64,000 nt of DNA. Source: Triglochin maritima. Its lineage: Eukaryota; Streptophyta; Magnoliopsida; Alismatales; Juncaginaceae. Numbering within the stretch: position 1 is the first letter of the stretch; each line of letters opens with the position of its first letter. Below are positions 1 to 12,316 of the stretch, piece by piece. The stretch is from assembly GCA_963682175.1 (NCBI GenBank), contig OY821784.1, positions 29,059,621 to 29,123,620 on the forward strand, written 5' to 3'. A program made the position numbers and the translations under genes. The notes beneath the pieces are model-generated. The model saw nothing but the letters and a program-made list of their open reading frames with translations, made no database searches and had not been told where the DNA came from.

Positions 1-849
1 ATTATAGAAGATACCCCATATGATATCTGAATTTCCTCTATTTACCTATTTCCTTTAGCAAAACAAACAGTTACTAATTTCCGACTATGTTATCTAACCA
101 ATATGTTATCTAAATTTCCGACTATGGTAGAGAGTAATTTCGAGATAGTTTATGGGTTTTTTGGCTTATTGAAAAATAATCTCTACATACTTACTTCATT
201 TATCGAAAACCAAATAGGCATCTTCATGACTCTGGTTTACCCTGGGATGAGTATGAAATTACCCTCACACATAACATTGACTATCATTATTGATGGTTTA
301 AGTGAGAACAATGATGTAGGGACTTGAACTTCATGTATGTGGTTAAGTACAAACATGATGCTCAAACATATGATATAGAAATCTAATTTTGTTTTAGTTT
401 TTGTTAGAGATAACTTTAAGAATACCTAAAGGACTTAGAAAAGAAAAGGATGAGGTTGGAGAAGAAAATGGTTGAGAAGAAAGAGGCAGGGTATAAAGGT
501 GAGATGTAGATTTTCCCTGTTAACAATTTAAAGTCATGTTTCTTCCTAGATAACCGTATAAAGTGGTCAAACCACCCTATTAACTGTGTAATAGAAATCT
601 TCCACCTAAATCCTTCCTAAAAAGTACAAAGCTCAGTTTAGTATTTGCAGACTGAAAAAGCTGGCTTAAAATTTACATTTTTTTTCAAATATTTAAACAA
701 AATACAAACACCTGTGTCCCCACTAAACCAAGCTATTACTACGTGGCTACCACGTCAGCTCTCCGCGTGGGAAGATGGGTGAAATCATGCGTGCCCATCC
801 CGGAGTCCTTCCCTATAAACCCTACAGAAATCACCAATCCACCAAGTAG
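1..849. other. Left-edge non-coding stretch
   Basis: AT-rich sequence with only short random reading frames. I see no gene, RNA or repeat boundary that can be supported. The frame of the following Myb/SANT-like gene is closed by a TAG at 847-849, so the 5' part of that gene, if it exists, must be spliced from within or before this stretch. Confidence 0.4.
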
Positions 850-885
850 CAGTACAATTACACTGGTGGGGGTGGAAACACAAAT

Positions 886-1942
886 TTGACCAAAAAGAAA
901 AAAAGAAAATCCTGTAAGACACCACATGCATCGTGGACCAACAAAGAACACCATGAAATTTTCCTAAAAATTTGTGTCGAACAAGTTCGTTTAGGTCACC
1001 GGCCGAGTGGATCGTTAGATAAGAAGGGATATGACAACTTAATTTCAGAGTTCACAAAGCAAACCGGGTTATCCTACACCAAGGAACAATTTAAGAATCA
1101 TTGGAACAAAACAAGAACAAAATGGCTAGGTTGGAGTGTTTTCCGGTCCATGACCGGAACATGTTGGGATGACGAACGGGGCACATACACCTTAGATGAT
1201 GAACGTTGGACAAATTTCGTAAAGGTATGTCGAATAGTTTTCAATTTACAAAAAACATGTTTTTGTTCCTCTCATATTTTCTAATAAAGTTATGTCAGGT
1301 TTACCCTCAATGTGAAGGGTTGCGATTTAAAGGCCTACAATTTCCTGATTTATGCGATGAGTTGTTCGACAAACCAACACCGACGGGGAGGTTTAATTGC
1401 ATTGCCAACAACAAGGCATTGCCGTCTTCCATTTTAGCGGAAAACTACTCAAATGATGGCGGCCCAGACTTCGATGACGTTGTCCGTTCTCAACAAATGC
1501 CTGATGTCAAATCCCAACCATGCCAGGTGGAGGACAATGACGATCCTATTCCAAGGAAAAGAAGAAGAAGAAGGTCAAATAGCAAAGACTCTAGCAATGA
1601 CGACTTTAGCTCTGCTGCCAGTAGCATACGACAGTTAGCGGAACACCGATACCTGAAGTGGACGAGGAATATAGGTCCCGCCTGCTAATCGACAGACGTC
1701 GGCTAGATGGGCCTACTTTTGAGCATTGTACCGGTTTGTTGATAGAGACAGAGACACCATCTACTAGCAAACGTTTCTTACATACCATGAATCTGTTCAA
1801 GAAGAAAATGAATAGAATGGTTTTCGCCAACATTCTGGACAAAGCGGGCAGTCTAGCTTGGATGGAGATGGAGTTCAAAGATCTCCAAATAAGAGTGCCT
1901 AGGAAGCAGTTGGGTATTAACTTTCATGTGTTTCATTTGTAA
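886..1942 (+). CDS. Myb/SANT-like domain protein, 5'-incomplete and frame-disrupted
   Basis: The exon around 886-1224 encodes a plant Myb/SANT-like DNA-binding domain. It shows the spaced pattern W-T-N (about 14 residues into the exon), a helix with EQV, the block FKNHWNKTRTKW and then TCWDDERG. A GT-AG intron at 1225-1298 keeps the frame and joins it to VYPQCEGLRFKG, the usual continuation in this family. A basic stretch (KRRRRRS) near 1555-1580 looks like a nuclear signal. No in-frame ATG precedes the domain (the frame is open only back to 850), so a start exon is missing or lies upstream. The second exon ends at a stop near 1688, while homologous-looking C-terminal sequence continues in another frame from about 1640 to 1942. 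That means a one-base frameshift or a second, unrecognised intron. Such proteins occur both as host genes and as accessory proteins of PIF/Harbinger transposons. No transposase is visible next to it. Confidence 0.6.
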
Positions 1943-3161
1943 TAACAATCCAACATTTGAGTTTCCTACGTAATGTTGTAATAAGTGTAATACATTTTCG
2001 GCTCTTTTTTGTCATTGTGTTTGAGAATGAAAATGATTCACTTTTATTCAGGTCTGAAGTTTGAAGGAAGTTTGCACCTTAGATAGTCGGCTTCTTGGTT
2101 TGGTTCTGCACACACAAGAGTATAATACTCTGTTTGGATTTAATTTTTTTTGGGTACTGTCCCGTGTAATTGAGTTGTGCATGTCTTCTTCTTCTACTAT
2201 TGTCGTTGCTGTTAGAAGGAACATTGTAGTAATTAGACAATCCAATTAATATGTTATGAGTTACACATATTTACACCGAACAATTCAGGTTGAGCAGGTG
2301 GAGCATCATATATATGCTCAACAACATTATATATATGCTCAAGGTCGTTTATGTGTGGACCCTCTTTAATTTCTTGTTGAACCTATGGAGACAATGCCAT
2401 TTCCTAACTCGTTGTGTATGTCATTTACCAACTCGTTGGAACATGCCCACCATTTGTGTACGTTTTCAGTTCTTGAATGAAATCATGTGTTGAGACCAAA
2501 TTTTGTATGCATGGATGCATGCCCATTACATGTACAAGATGAACACCTGCTGGTACATCATATTTTGCTGAAGTTGAACCAAAAACATATCCCTCCATCA
2601 TATTCATGTGCTCAACCATCATACAACCCATGACTTAATTTCACACAATCAACAGACAAGCATAACTACTAACATGGACAACCAAAAAATGTGTTTGACT
2701 AAGAAACACACATGAGTCTAACAATGCAACGAACACAAATAAATCGAACATCAGCAATGCAAACGTATTTAATCGTCCAGGAAGCTAGTAGTTATATCAT
2801 ATAATTAGTAGTTGTAAACATGAAAGCAACATAGTGCAAACCGTAAACACTATGACAAATAGTGGCGCTACATATCAACGGGAAACAACAACATCCACAA
2901 CCACAAAAGATGACCATCCCCACATTTCGGCACACAACAAAACTTGTGGGTTGAAGCTACCCCTCACGTAGAAGGCCACCCACCTCAAAGGAGGAGTACA
3001 ACGACTACCACAACAACAAGCAAGATGGAGTGGACAACGGGGAGCAGCGTCACGCGTGTAGTACCGTGAAGGTGGCGACGCATAGACATTTCCTCCTCAA
3101 GAGCCTCCAGTCGTCGAGCTACTTCCAGTCGTCGAGCTACCGTGAGGCAGCTGATGGTGTG
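1943..3161. other. Non-coding, nothing recognised
   Basis: This spans the downstream flank of the Myb/SANT-like gene up to the GTGAG duplication of the next insertion. Only short chance frames are present. A 15-bp near repeat (AGTCGTCGAGCTAC twice) lies at about 3107-3140. No gene is supported. Confidence 0.4.
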
Positions 3162-3189
3162 GTGAGTGTAGGATTTCAAGTTTAATTGT

Positions 3190-3570
3190 ACATATATATT
3201 TTCAAAAAAATTATGCACAATAAGGATCATTCATATATTTTCTACGATTTGTTTTTCATGCATGCATCGGTTTGTTTCAATGATTGCTTAAAACACATCA
3301 AAACAAACATTGGGCTTCAAAATTCATACCTAGAAGTTCTCTAAAACTTCTTGAAGATCCGGAGACGTTGAGGATGATTGTACATATTTATTTTTCGAAT
3401 TTTTATGCACAATAAGGATCAATTTACAATTTTCTATGATTTATTTCATGCATGCATCGATTTGTTTCAATATCTAGTTTCAAAACTTTATTAAAACAAA
3501 TATGGGCTCCGAAATTCATACCTAGAAGTTCTCTAAAACTTCTTGAAGATTCGGAGACGTTGGGGATGCT
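3190..3570. repeat. Tandem duplication of about 190 bp within the solo LTR
   Basis: The block containing ATGCACAATAAGGATCA, ATGCATGCATCG and TACCTAGAAGTTCTCTAAAA occurs twice in a row (about 3195-3375 and 3385-3560). In the copy at 37354 it occurs once, so this is a duplication private to this copy. Confidence 0.75.
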
Positions 3571-4003
3571 TCTCGCTGCGCCGGATGCCTCCGAGTATTC
3601 ACCAAACTCTAAACAAAATCGGAGAGAGGGAAGCTAGTCTCTCAATCTCCGATAGGGTTTAGAATCCAATTACTAACCCCTCTTTAATTCCCTTGAGAAG
3701 ATGATCTCTTAAGAACTAAAACTAAACTTAAGAATTTAAGGAATTTTCTTGGAGAATTATGGAGAGAGAATTTTTGCATAAGAAAGCAATGAAATGAATT
3801 AAGGAGGTAATGAGATAGACTTGTATTTATAAGTTCTCTCCAAATCACCTATTCATGTGCAACCTCTTGCCCATGATTTCATGCAAAATTCCATCTAACC
3901 ATCTATTATTTAATAATAAATAATATTAGCCACGAATTAAATCAATTATGGACCAATTCCATGCATGATCTAAATAATTCTTAAATTAATTCTGCTGAAA
4001 ACC

Positions 4004-4205
4004 GTCTGGACCGGTCGACCATTTGGAGGTTCGGTCGGCCGCTCGAACCATGTTTCGGTCGACCGTTCAATAACTCGGTCGACCATTCGTAACAGGAATT
4101 ATTCCATCTCGATGTTCGGTCGACCGTTCGAACAGATGAAAATTCCCTGTTATCGGTCGAGACATGTCCGGTCGACCGTTTACTGCTAACCGGTCGACCG
4201 TTGGA
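4004..4205. repeat. Cluster of CGGTCGACCG palindromes
   Basis: About eight copies of the 10-bp palindrome CGGTCGACCG or one-base variants lie within 200 bp, separated by 15-35 bp spacers. The same cluster is present in the copy at 37354-39408 (about 38004-38240). It is partly eroded to CGGTCAACCG in the diverged copy at 58417-60571. Confidence 0.85.
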
Positions 4206-6107
4206 GCACTGTTTTGCAGACTTGTCAAATTTCGATTTAACCCCTACAAAATTTGACATTTCGGGATTAGTAGTAAATTCACAACTTATGTAACATATTA
4301 TCCTATGCAATGATCAATCATCACACCCCATAATATTTACATCACATATGAATTTTATTTAGATTCTAATTATGTTATTAATCACAACATAATTTTGATT
4401 TTGCTTGTTCACCCCATGTGTCATATTTTCTACATGAAACCCGACACATCTTATGAACTCAAAATCCCCATTTCTTGTTTCCCAGTTTTGCGGTGTGACC
4501 TATGGGATGATCTATACTAAGTTGGCAGTGATATTAAGAGCTTAATATCACAAGCTATAAGCGGTATCTAGCTACACATTATAGCTCCCAATTAGTTAGA
4601 TGTCTTAATTCCACTCGAACCAAAACCCGATCCATTTAGTGATGGAGTGCACCACTTGTGTCCGTCCCTTGCCTCATGATATTAAGAATACACACAAAGT
4701 AGTATCGTGTCATCTTTGTCTTAGTATTCATTTCTTGATCTCTTTAAGCTAGTTATAAATATGTGACTTAACTCAAATCACATTGTGCACATTATAACTT
4801 TGTTTTATCAAGGGGCCCACTAATATCATTACTCTACTAAGAGGGGCAATGACAGTCTTATGACTAACTATCTTCTCCAACAAAAGTTGTACTTAACCAA
4901 CCAATGCCTTTACACTACACTTATCGATAGTTCAAGACACTGATTTAATTAAGTATTCCTTAAGTGATCAGATATAAGTCTCATATCAAAGGACCAAAGA
5001 CACAGTAAAATATTAATGACACAGAAACACATTTATATAATATTTTACTTATTAGGTCTATTCAGTATACAAAAGTAATATTTTCCTCTTTTGCATACCC
5101 GTGTTGTCACTCACTTGAAGAGCTACAATGATCTATGACCAACACGACAATCTTAACCCGGTAATTAATGTCCCATGTTAATTACCATGATTGCGAATAT
5201 CTTTTGTTTTATGTAAACCAATATCTTTTAGAGCTCTACGGTTAAGGACCAAGAGCCTCTTCCTTAACACTTCTAAAAGACGAATAACATAAACAAGGAA
5301 CAAAATGGTTTCTCATTCAATTCATAATAAGTGACATTTAAAAGTAAAACTTTTAGAACACATTCCCTTCAATTCGGTCGACCGTTTACCTTTTATCGGT
5401 AAACCGTTTTTGCACAGTACTGCAGACTAGTCAAATTTCGGTTTAACCACTACAAAATTTGACATTTCGGGATTAGTAGTAAGTTCACAACTTATGTAAT
5501 ATATTATCCTATGTAATGATAAATCATTACACCCCATAATATTTACATCACATATGAATTTAATTTAGATTCTAATTATGTTATTAATCACAACATAATT
5601 TTGATTTTGCTTGTTCACCACATGTGTCATATTTTCTACATGAAACCCGACACACCTTATGAACTCAAAATCCTCATTTCTTGTTTCCCAGTTTTGTGGT
5701 GTGACCTATGGGAGGATCTAAACTAAGTTGACAGTGATATTAAGAGCTTAATATCACAAGCTATAAGCGGTATCTAGCTACACATTATAGCTCCCAATTA
5801 GTTAGATGTCTTAATTCCACTCGAACCAAAACCCGATCCATTTAGTGATAGAGTGCACCACTTGTATCCGTCCCTTGCCCCATGATATTAAGAATACACA
5901 CAAAGTAGTATTGTGTCATCTTTGTATTAATATTCATTTCTTGATCTCTTTAAACTAGTTATAAATATGTGACTTAACTCAAATCACATTGTGCACATTA
6001 TAACTTTGCTTTATCAAGGGGCCCACTAATATCATAACTCAATTAAGAGGGGCAATGATAATCTTTTGACTAACTATCTTCTCCAACAAAAGTCATACTT
6101 AACCAAC

Positions 6108-7508
6108 TGTTGAACGTTTTATTTAAACCGCAAGTGCACGGTCGCGATGAAGCGGTGGCAAGTACGGGTCGTCCTCAGGGAGGTGAGCAGCCTCTTGTTT
6201 GCACGAAATCAAATGGCGAAAAAATGGAGAAGAGAGTTGGTTACGCTACTCTACCCTAAACTACTCTAAGAAGTATGAAATGTGAAAGAAGCAAACAAAC
6301 AATGAAATTAGAACTAAGCTAAGAACAAAACAAGAATGCTGGAATACAGAAATGGGAAAACCCCTAAGGGGTGGAGTGAGTGCACACATGCAAAGAGGTG
6401 GGTGTAGAATAAATTCTTTAAGCACATGAAGGTGGTGTTTATCAAGCATAGGAAGTGTCTAAATGTTATGGCAAAACCTATCAATCCATTCACCAACTTA
6501 GTTGATTAACATTTACATATGCAAGGTGTTTATTTCAGAACCTAAACAAGCATGAGAGGTGTCTAATCATTTTGGCAAAACTCATCAAGTTATAAATTCT
6601 ATCCTAAACAAGCAAGCATACATTCATGTTTAATCAACACATTGAAATTAAAGCATTCATCCCATTCTCTAATGCATGTATGTACATCTACTCCACCCCC
6701 CAAAGGGGATGAAACTACTCACTAAACATTACACTAATTATTAAACTAAACAAAGAAAGCATATTAACTAAGCTAATAAAACTAATGAAATGAGATTAAG
6801 CAAAGCAAAACAAGAAACATAAAACAAACAACATAATAAAGAAAACTTGTATTAAAATGACTCATATTAAAAGTAGCATCCTCTACTTTAGTGTGTGCTT
6901 CAAGGCCTCACTTCTAGTAGGAAGAATAGCCACTTAAAATATGGAGTGATTACAATGGAAGGTGAAGAGTTCTATTTATAGGCATGGAAAAAGCTAATCC
7001 GGGACAATCCCCCGATGTGGGACTAAACCAATACCAAAAATAGCCTAAACAAACATTAATACACGTCCAGGAGAAAACTTGGTGGATTTGGGCCCAAAGT
7101 GACCGCTAATTGGCGGTCTTGGACCGCCAATTGGCGGTCCAAATTTTCCGGATCGAGTTGAATCTTGTTCTGGGCTTTGCTTGGTGTATTTGGTGGTCTT
7201 GGATGCATCTACTTTGTTTATTGGAGCTCCGACCCGAATCCAATTGCTAAAATACTCCCCATGATGGTGTGGAGTATTCTGTTTTGCTCTTAGGTCCTAT
7301 TGTCTTGCGTTCAGGTCCTTCTCCCTTGCATCTTGGTCCCCAGATCTCACAATCCAGTCCTTTTTCCCAGCTTTTGGGTCCTTTTATGTTTCATCTCTTC
7401 AAACCTATTTATTCCTGAAAACTAAACATAAAACTCGTGACATATCATTGTTTAGGTGAAAGATAATGGATATAAGATACAAATATGAGCATGAAATGAT
7501 GTCAATCA
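6108..7508 (-). repeat. LTR (3' LTR of the gag-only element), 1401 bp
   Basis: It begins TGTTGAACG and ends TCAATCA on the plus strand and is near-identical to 13334-14713. It is 21 bp longer because the palindrome GACCGCCAATTGGCGGTC is present twice in tandem (7101-7140) rather than once. Confidence 0.9.
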
Positions 7509-7530
7509 AATACCCCCACACCTAACTTTT
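7509..7530 (-). promoter_or_regulatory. Polypurine tract next to the 3' LTR
   Basis: Read on the minus strand the sequence is AGGTGTGGGGGTATTT immediately before the LTR. This is the expected place and composition for the plus-strand primer of an LTR retrotransposon. Confidence 0.7.
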
Positions 7531-9124
7531 GCTAGTCCCGAGCAAAACAAAGAAAGAGAAAAGCAAACGAAAAACAAGAAATCCTAACTCACTTTCGTAG
7601 GAATCACGGTTGCACTTAGCACGTGCAACAAGCCGTTAAACCTCCTTGTCGCCAAGGAGGAGGAGTGTTGTCTCCTGAGGGTTTTCAGCGGATACACCCA
7701 CAAAATCCGAACAAGATGCATTAATCAATCTAGTTACACGACTCGTTGGACTTATTTTGTCGATCATGGGACGCGGTAATACTATGGGTCGACTCTATAT
7801 ATGTAATCGGTCCACACACCTAGCCTAATGAGTTATTCGTGAGAGTTAGTCAAGGACTTAAGTGAAAGACATGGGCAACCTTAACTTCTGAATGTGATAC
7901 AATGTGTAAAGTCCATTTTGGTTCTTATTTGACTCTTTTTTTCTTTTTTTCCCTTTTTTTTTTCTTTTTTCCTTTTTTTTCTTTGGAGCATTTTATTGGT
8001 TGGTGTTTGATTCTCCCCAGGGTCAGGTTTCGTGCATCATTGCCTATGAGGACTTACACTATCACGTACACCTTCCCCCAAATCTCCACATAGGGCGATC
8101 CCTACCACCCGTGTAACGGGAGTTCGGTCGGTGCATCCCAAGTCAGATGACTCGAAAGCACCAGGCACAAAGTCCCCTCAGACCTACTTTCCCGAGTGAT
8201 AGGAGCTGTGCGAGAAGAGAGAACACCACTTATTTATCTACATGGGAACCAAAACCCCTACACTTAAGTTTCACAAAAAGAGATTAAGGGCCCTTGACTA
8301 CGACAAACTTCCTTATACTAACAGACACGAATTATTTACTCACTAGGTTCAGGGTGGACTTATTTAAATGTTTGAGTGCTGAAACCCTATGATTACACGC
8401 CCCCCGAGGGAAAACCGGGGTGCACCCTAACGACTCGATAAGACCTAAAGCCAGTAAACTAGAAATCCTAATGCATCAAGTTCAAGACAATTTTGGGAGC
8501 TTTCTTTTTACTTTGCCTCTCAACGGTTTTGCACATGCTAAACACACACAAAACCCACAAAAACATTTTCTTTCGCAAACACATGAAGATTTTGAAAGAA
8601 ATGTGAAAATTTTAAAGCACTCGGCAAGCAAAAGAAGACAAGTCACCCAAGGATCATGGCAAGCAGATATATCGATATTAAATGCGGCACACTAACATGA
8701 CCCTAACAATGCAAACAAAAGAAAAGAAAACCAATGGAAAAAGACTCGAATATGTACACACGTAAAACACCCCCCCACACCTACTTCATGCATTGTCCTC
8801 AATGAATGTGAACAAGATACTACATGGATACATGCATGAAAAAGGAACTATCTCACCAACATGAAGTACAAAGGGACGTTCGGGGTCATGTTGATGGACA
8901 CAAACCCAAATTCTCTCACAACCTGTGAGAAGCTGAAGAAGGGAGATAAATACGTGAAGAAATTGGGGCCCAAGTACACAAGGGTTGGGGCCCACAACAA
9001 TCGATGCTCACTGAAGGAGTCTTTTATTACACACTTTTTTTGTTTTTTTTTTGTTTTTTTGTTTTTTTTTGTTTTTTTTTGACAAGATATATACATCAAC
9101 CAAGATATTCTCATAATCATTCGG
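7531..9124 (-). other. Non-coding 3' region of the gag-only element
   Basis: This is where pol would lie in an autonomous element. I see no RT, RNase H or integrase motif in six frames. It holds a pyrimidine run at about 7927-7982 and T-runs interrupted by G at about 9037-9080. Confidence 0.6.
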
Positions 9125-12100
9125 TCAAGGAACATCAAATGAGAACATCAAGTCATGAGGACCAGAGACTTGCCGAGATGGGCAAACTCCACTGGTACTC
9201 TGAGGTGTCATGAGGGGTGAAAGGTCAAAGCTGAAAGGCTCGAACCCCTCATGATATTGGTTGGGTGTGGGCAACAAAGAATGAAGTTGTGTTGCCTCAC
9301 TAGGGTTTAATTGCTCATCGAAGAAAACCCTCCAACCAATAGGCGGGTGCATCGGAATGAGTTCCTCAGGCTCATTCGATGGATGCAACAGACTTGCATC
9401 ACTAAGGATGGGGCTTCTCCCCAAGTCATCCAACAAGGACCTCCCACCATCATTTAGATCATCAAGCATAAGCTCGGTCATAGGTGGGTCCTTGTTGGAG
9501 TCAAAATGAAGCTCAAATGGCTCAATGGCCATGGGACATGAGGTAGAGACACCTTCTGGTATAGGCATATGGTGAGGTGTCTCACTCTCACTAGTACTCT
9601 CAACTGAATCATGCAACGAACACTCCCTTTGGACATTCATGTTTGAGGCCAGCTCACTCTGTTGCATTGCAAAGACAGGCAATGAGTCTTCGCTGAGCCT
9701 ACAAACATTCTCAACGGGTTGCATTGGTGTTAGAGGTGTTCGTTGATTTTGTGGTGCTTTCTCCAATTGGCGGATGAGATTGAGATTTAAAGGTTCATCC
9801 ATGGGTTCCTGTTGCCTACCAGAGTTGAACACATGAAACTCGGCACTCATGTTACCGAATGAGAGCTTCATGAGACCATTTCTACAATTAATCAAGGCAT
9901 TGGAGGTTTCCAGAAATGGTCTACCCAAAATCAAAGGTATTTGAGAGTGGGTGTTCGCAACAGGATTGGTATCGAGGACAACAAAATCAACTGGAAATAT
10001 AAAATCTCCAACTTTGATAAGCACGTCCTCGATAATCCCCATGGGAATACGAATGGATCTATCCGCTAATTGGAGGGTGATCTTAGTTGGTTTCAATTCT
10101 CCCAAGTTCAACTGTTGATAGACAGAGAATGGGAGGAGGTTGACCGCTGATCCTAAATCAAGCAAAACATTGCTCAATCTAGTGTCCCCTATCGTACACT
10201 GAATAGTAGGACACCCAGGGTCCTTGTATTTTGTGTAGGTAGGATTGGACAAAAGTGAGCTGATATTTGCAGCCAAGAATGCTTTCTTAGGAACATTGGT
10301 CTTCCTCTTAGTTGTGCAGAGATCCTTCAACACTTTGGCATATTGAGGTATTTGTTGGATGACATCCAACAAGGGGATATTAACCTTTACTTGCTTAAAC
10401 ACCTCTACTATCTTGTCCATGTTGTCACTCTGCTTTTTGTTTAACCTACTTGGATAGGGAGCTTTTGGCAGGTAGGTTTTCTGGTGTGCCTGAGAAGAAA
10501 GCTTTGGTGTATTACCCTCACCCTCAGCTTCTTCTTCACCACCATTCCCACTGGGGGGCTGCATAGATGGTGGTGGGTGTGGCAAGGAAATGTGATTGTC
10601 AACCTGTTTTCCATTCCTTAAGGTCACAATGGAATTGACATGGTGAACAGGTTCCTCCATATGGTTCACTTGCCTCCCCCGAGGTACCACATTCTCATTT
10701 TGCATTTGTTGTTGTTGGTACATGCGGGGGTTAGCCTCAGGCTGGCTAGGAAAAGACCCTCTCTCTCTTTCATGTACAGACTGAGTCAATTGGCCCATCT
10801 GAAGCTCTAGAGATTTCATGGTCTGCTGATTTGAAGTGAGAACTTGACTTGTGGTAGACATAAAATTTTTCATTGAGTTTTCAAGTCCACGAGTCAAGGT
10901 CTCAAGCGAATTGAATCGGGTTTCCATATTATTGGAATTTGGGAAACCCGATGGATTGGTGGTTTGCGCTTGGGGTGGCTGATAGGAATGTGCATGCATG
11001 GGAGGTTGGTGTGATTGGTAAGGTGGTCTAGAGGAGCTTAAAGGACCACCCGGGGCACTATTTTGGTTCCATGAAAAATTGGGGTGGTTCCTCCATCCAG
11101 GGTTATAAGATGATGAGTATGGGTCATTCCTAGCTCTGTCATAGATGGCGTTGACACGCTCCATCTCAGGAGGAATAGACTCACACTCGCTCTCTACATG
11201 ACCTATCCTACCACATGAATGACAAGGAACTGGACCAGATGTGGACATGTGAGGTGCACTTTGTTGGTTTTGGAGCTCAATCGAATCCATACGGCGCATT
11301 AAGGCCGCCATGCGTGCCTCGGTGGCCGTAGTGGTATCGATAGCAAATGCGGAACCCGATCTAGTTGAGTTTGCATTCGCGATCCTCGCTCCTATACTAG
11401 ATGATGCAGGTGGTTCCCTCACACTCTCCCACTGCATGGTTTTCTCAGCGAGGTCTTCTAGGAAGGCCCATGCCTCCCTTTCATCCTTTCCCAAGAACTC
11501 TCCTTGACACATGGACTCAAGGAGCGTTCTGGACGGGATGTGAAGACCCTCATACACAATCTGACAAAGACGCCACAACTCAATGCCATGGTGAGGGCAC
11601 GAGGATAGTAACTCTTTGAACCTCTCAAGATATGCATGAAATGGTTCGGTCTCATGTTGATAGAACGAATTGATTTCGTTCCTCAATTTTTGAGTCCGAT
11701 GATTAGGAAAGTACTTCTTGAGGAATGCAGATTGAAACTCATCCCAAGTCCTAAAGGAATTCGCCTGGTTGCTGTACAACCACTTCTTGGCATCATCCTT
11801 TAGTGCAAAAGGAACGAGCCTAAGATGGATGGAGTCTGTGCTAAGTTGTTGCAGCTTGAACATAGCACAGACCTCCTCAAATTCCCTGAGAAAGATATAG
11901 GGGTCACCTTTCCCAGTGAAATGAGGGAGCATGGAAATGAATTGAGGCTTAACCTCAAAATGGTTCCCATTAGCCTCTGGTAATACGATGCATGAGGGTA
12001 GAGCTGTACGGCTCGGGTAGCATCGATCACGTAGAGGTATGGGAACGACAACTGGGAGCACTGGTCGAACAGGTGGGTCCAGCAACTGATCCTCCTCACG

Positions 12101-12316
12101 GAAATTAGCAGCCATTGGACCCGAACTACGTGCGACACGAGAGGAGGGATGTGTCGAGAAATCGATGACCGAAGCCGGATTGACAACGCTCCTCGTCAAA
12201 CGACCACTCTCGTCTCGTGTCCACGAAAGCATGCACAAAGGTGCACACACAAACCACAATTTTTTTTTTTTTTTTTCAAATGAAGAATGTACGTAGAAGA
12301 GAAGACGAGGGAACAC
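9125..12316 (-). CDS. Retrotransposon gag-protease polyprotein, 1063 aa
   Basis: This single intact ORF encodes a Ty3/gypsy capsid protein of plant type. The retrotransposon gag domain lies at about residues 125-295 (LPHFTGKGDPYIFLREF, WLYSNQANSFRTWDEF, KKYFPNHRTQKLRNEI). A CCHC knuckle follows at 365-378 (CHSCGRIGHVESEC, spacing C-x2-C-x4-H-x4-C). A Pro/Gln/Ser-rich linker runs to about 600. A retropepsin-like domain covers about 705-830, with DLGS at 720-723 where many retropepsins have DTG or DSG, and ILGRPFL at about 796-802. DLG-type active sites are usual in Athila/Tat-like plant elements. The protein should form particles that package the element RNA, and the protease should mature it. 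The start is uncertain: ATG codons at 12316, 12229 and 12115 are in frame, and the conserved part begins near the last. The ORF is open throughout, in keeping with the young LTRs. Confidence 0.85.
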   Translation of the reverse strand: MFPRLLFYVHSSFEKKKKKLWFVCAPLCMLSWTRDESGRLTRSVVNPASVIDFSTHPSSRVARSSGPMAANFREEDQLLDPPVRPVLPVVVPIPLRDRCYPSRTALPSCIVLPEANGNHFEVKPQFISMLPHFTGKGDPYIFLREFEEVCAMFKLQQLSTDSIHLRLVPFALKDDAKKWLYSNQANSFRTWDEFQSAFLKKYFPNHRTQKLRNEINSFYQHETEPFHAYLERFKELLSSCPHHGIELWRLCQIVYEGLHIPSRTLLESMCQGEFLGKDEREAWAFLEDLAEKTMQWESVREPPASSSIGARIANANSTRSGSAFAIDTTTATEARMAALMRRMDSIELQNQQSAPHMSTSGPVPCHSCGRIGHVESECESIPPEMERVNAIYDRARNDPYSSSYNPGWRNHPNFSWNQNSAPGGPLSSSRPPYQSHQPPMHAHSYQPPQAQTTNPSGFPNSNNMETRFNSLETLTRGLENSMKNFMSTTSQVLTSNQQTMKSLELQMGQLTQSVHERERGSFPSQPEANPRMYQQQQMQNENVVPRGRQVNHMEEPVHHVNSIVTLRNGKQVDNHISLPHPPPSMQPPSGNGGEEEAEGEGNTPKLSSQAHQKTYLPKAPYPSRLNKKQSDNMDKIVEVFKQVKVNIPLLDVIQQIPQYAKVLKDLCTTKRKTNVPKKAFLAANISSLLSNPTYTKYKDPGCPTIQCTIGDTRLSNVLLDLGSAVNLLPFSVYQQLNLGELKPTKITLQLADRSIRIPMGIIEDVLIKVGDFIFPVDFVVLDTNPVANTHSQIPLILGRPFLETSNALINCRNGLMKLSFGNMSAEFHVFNSGRQQEPMDEPLNLNLIRQLEKAPQNQRTPLTPMQPVENVCRLSEDSLPVFAMQQSELASNMNVQRECSLHDSVESTSESETPHHMPIPEGVSTSCPMAIEPFELHFDSNKDPPMTELMLDDLNDGGRSLLDDLGRSPILSDASLLHPSNEPEELIPMHPPIGWRVFFDEQLNPSEATQLHSLLPTPNQYHEGFEPFSFDLSPLMTPQSTSGVCPSRQVSGPHDLMFSFDVP

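Noticed and set aside
4004..4205. CGGTCGACCG cluster as a CRISPR-like array
   Set aside because: The units are only 10 bp, palindromic, irregularly spaced and in eukaryotic retroelement DNA. No cas genes exist here.
6261..6496. Short hydrophobic frames in both LTRs of the gag-only element (also 13487-13722)
   Set aside because: They lie within the LTRs, are about 60 codons long, overlap each other in different frames and show no family features.
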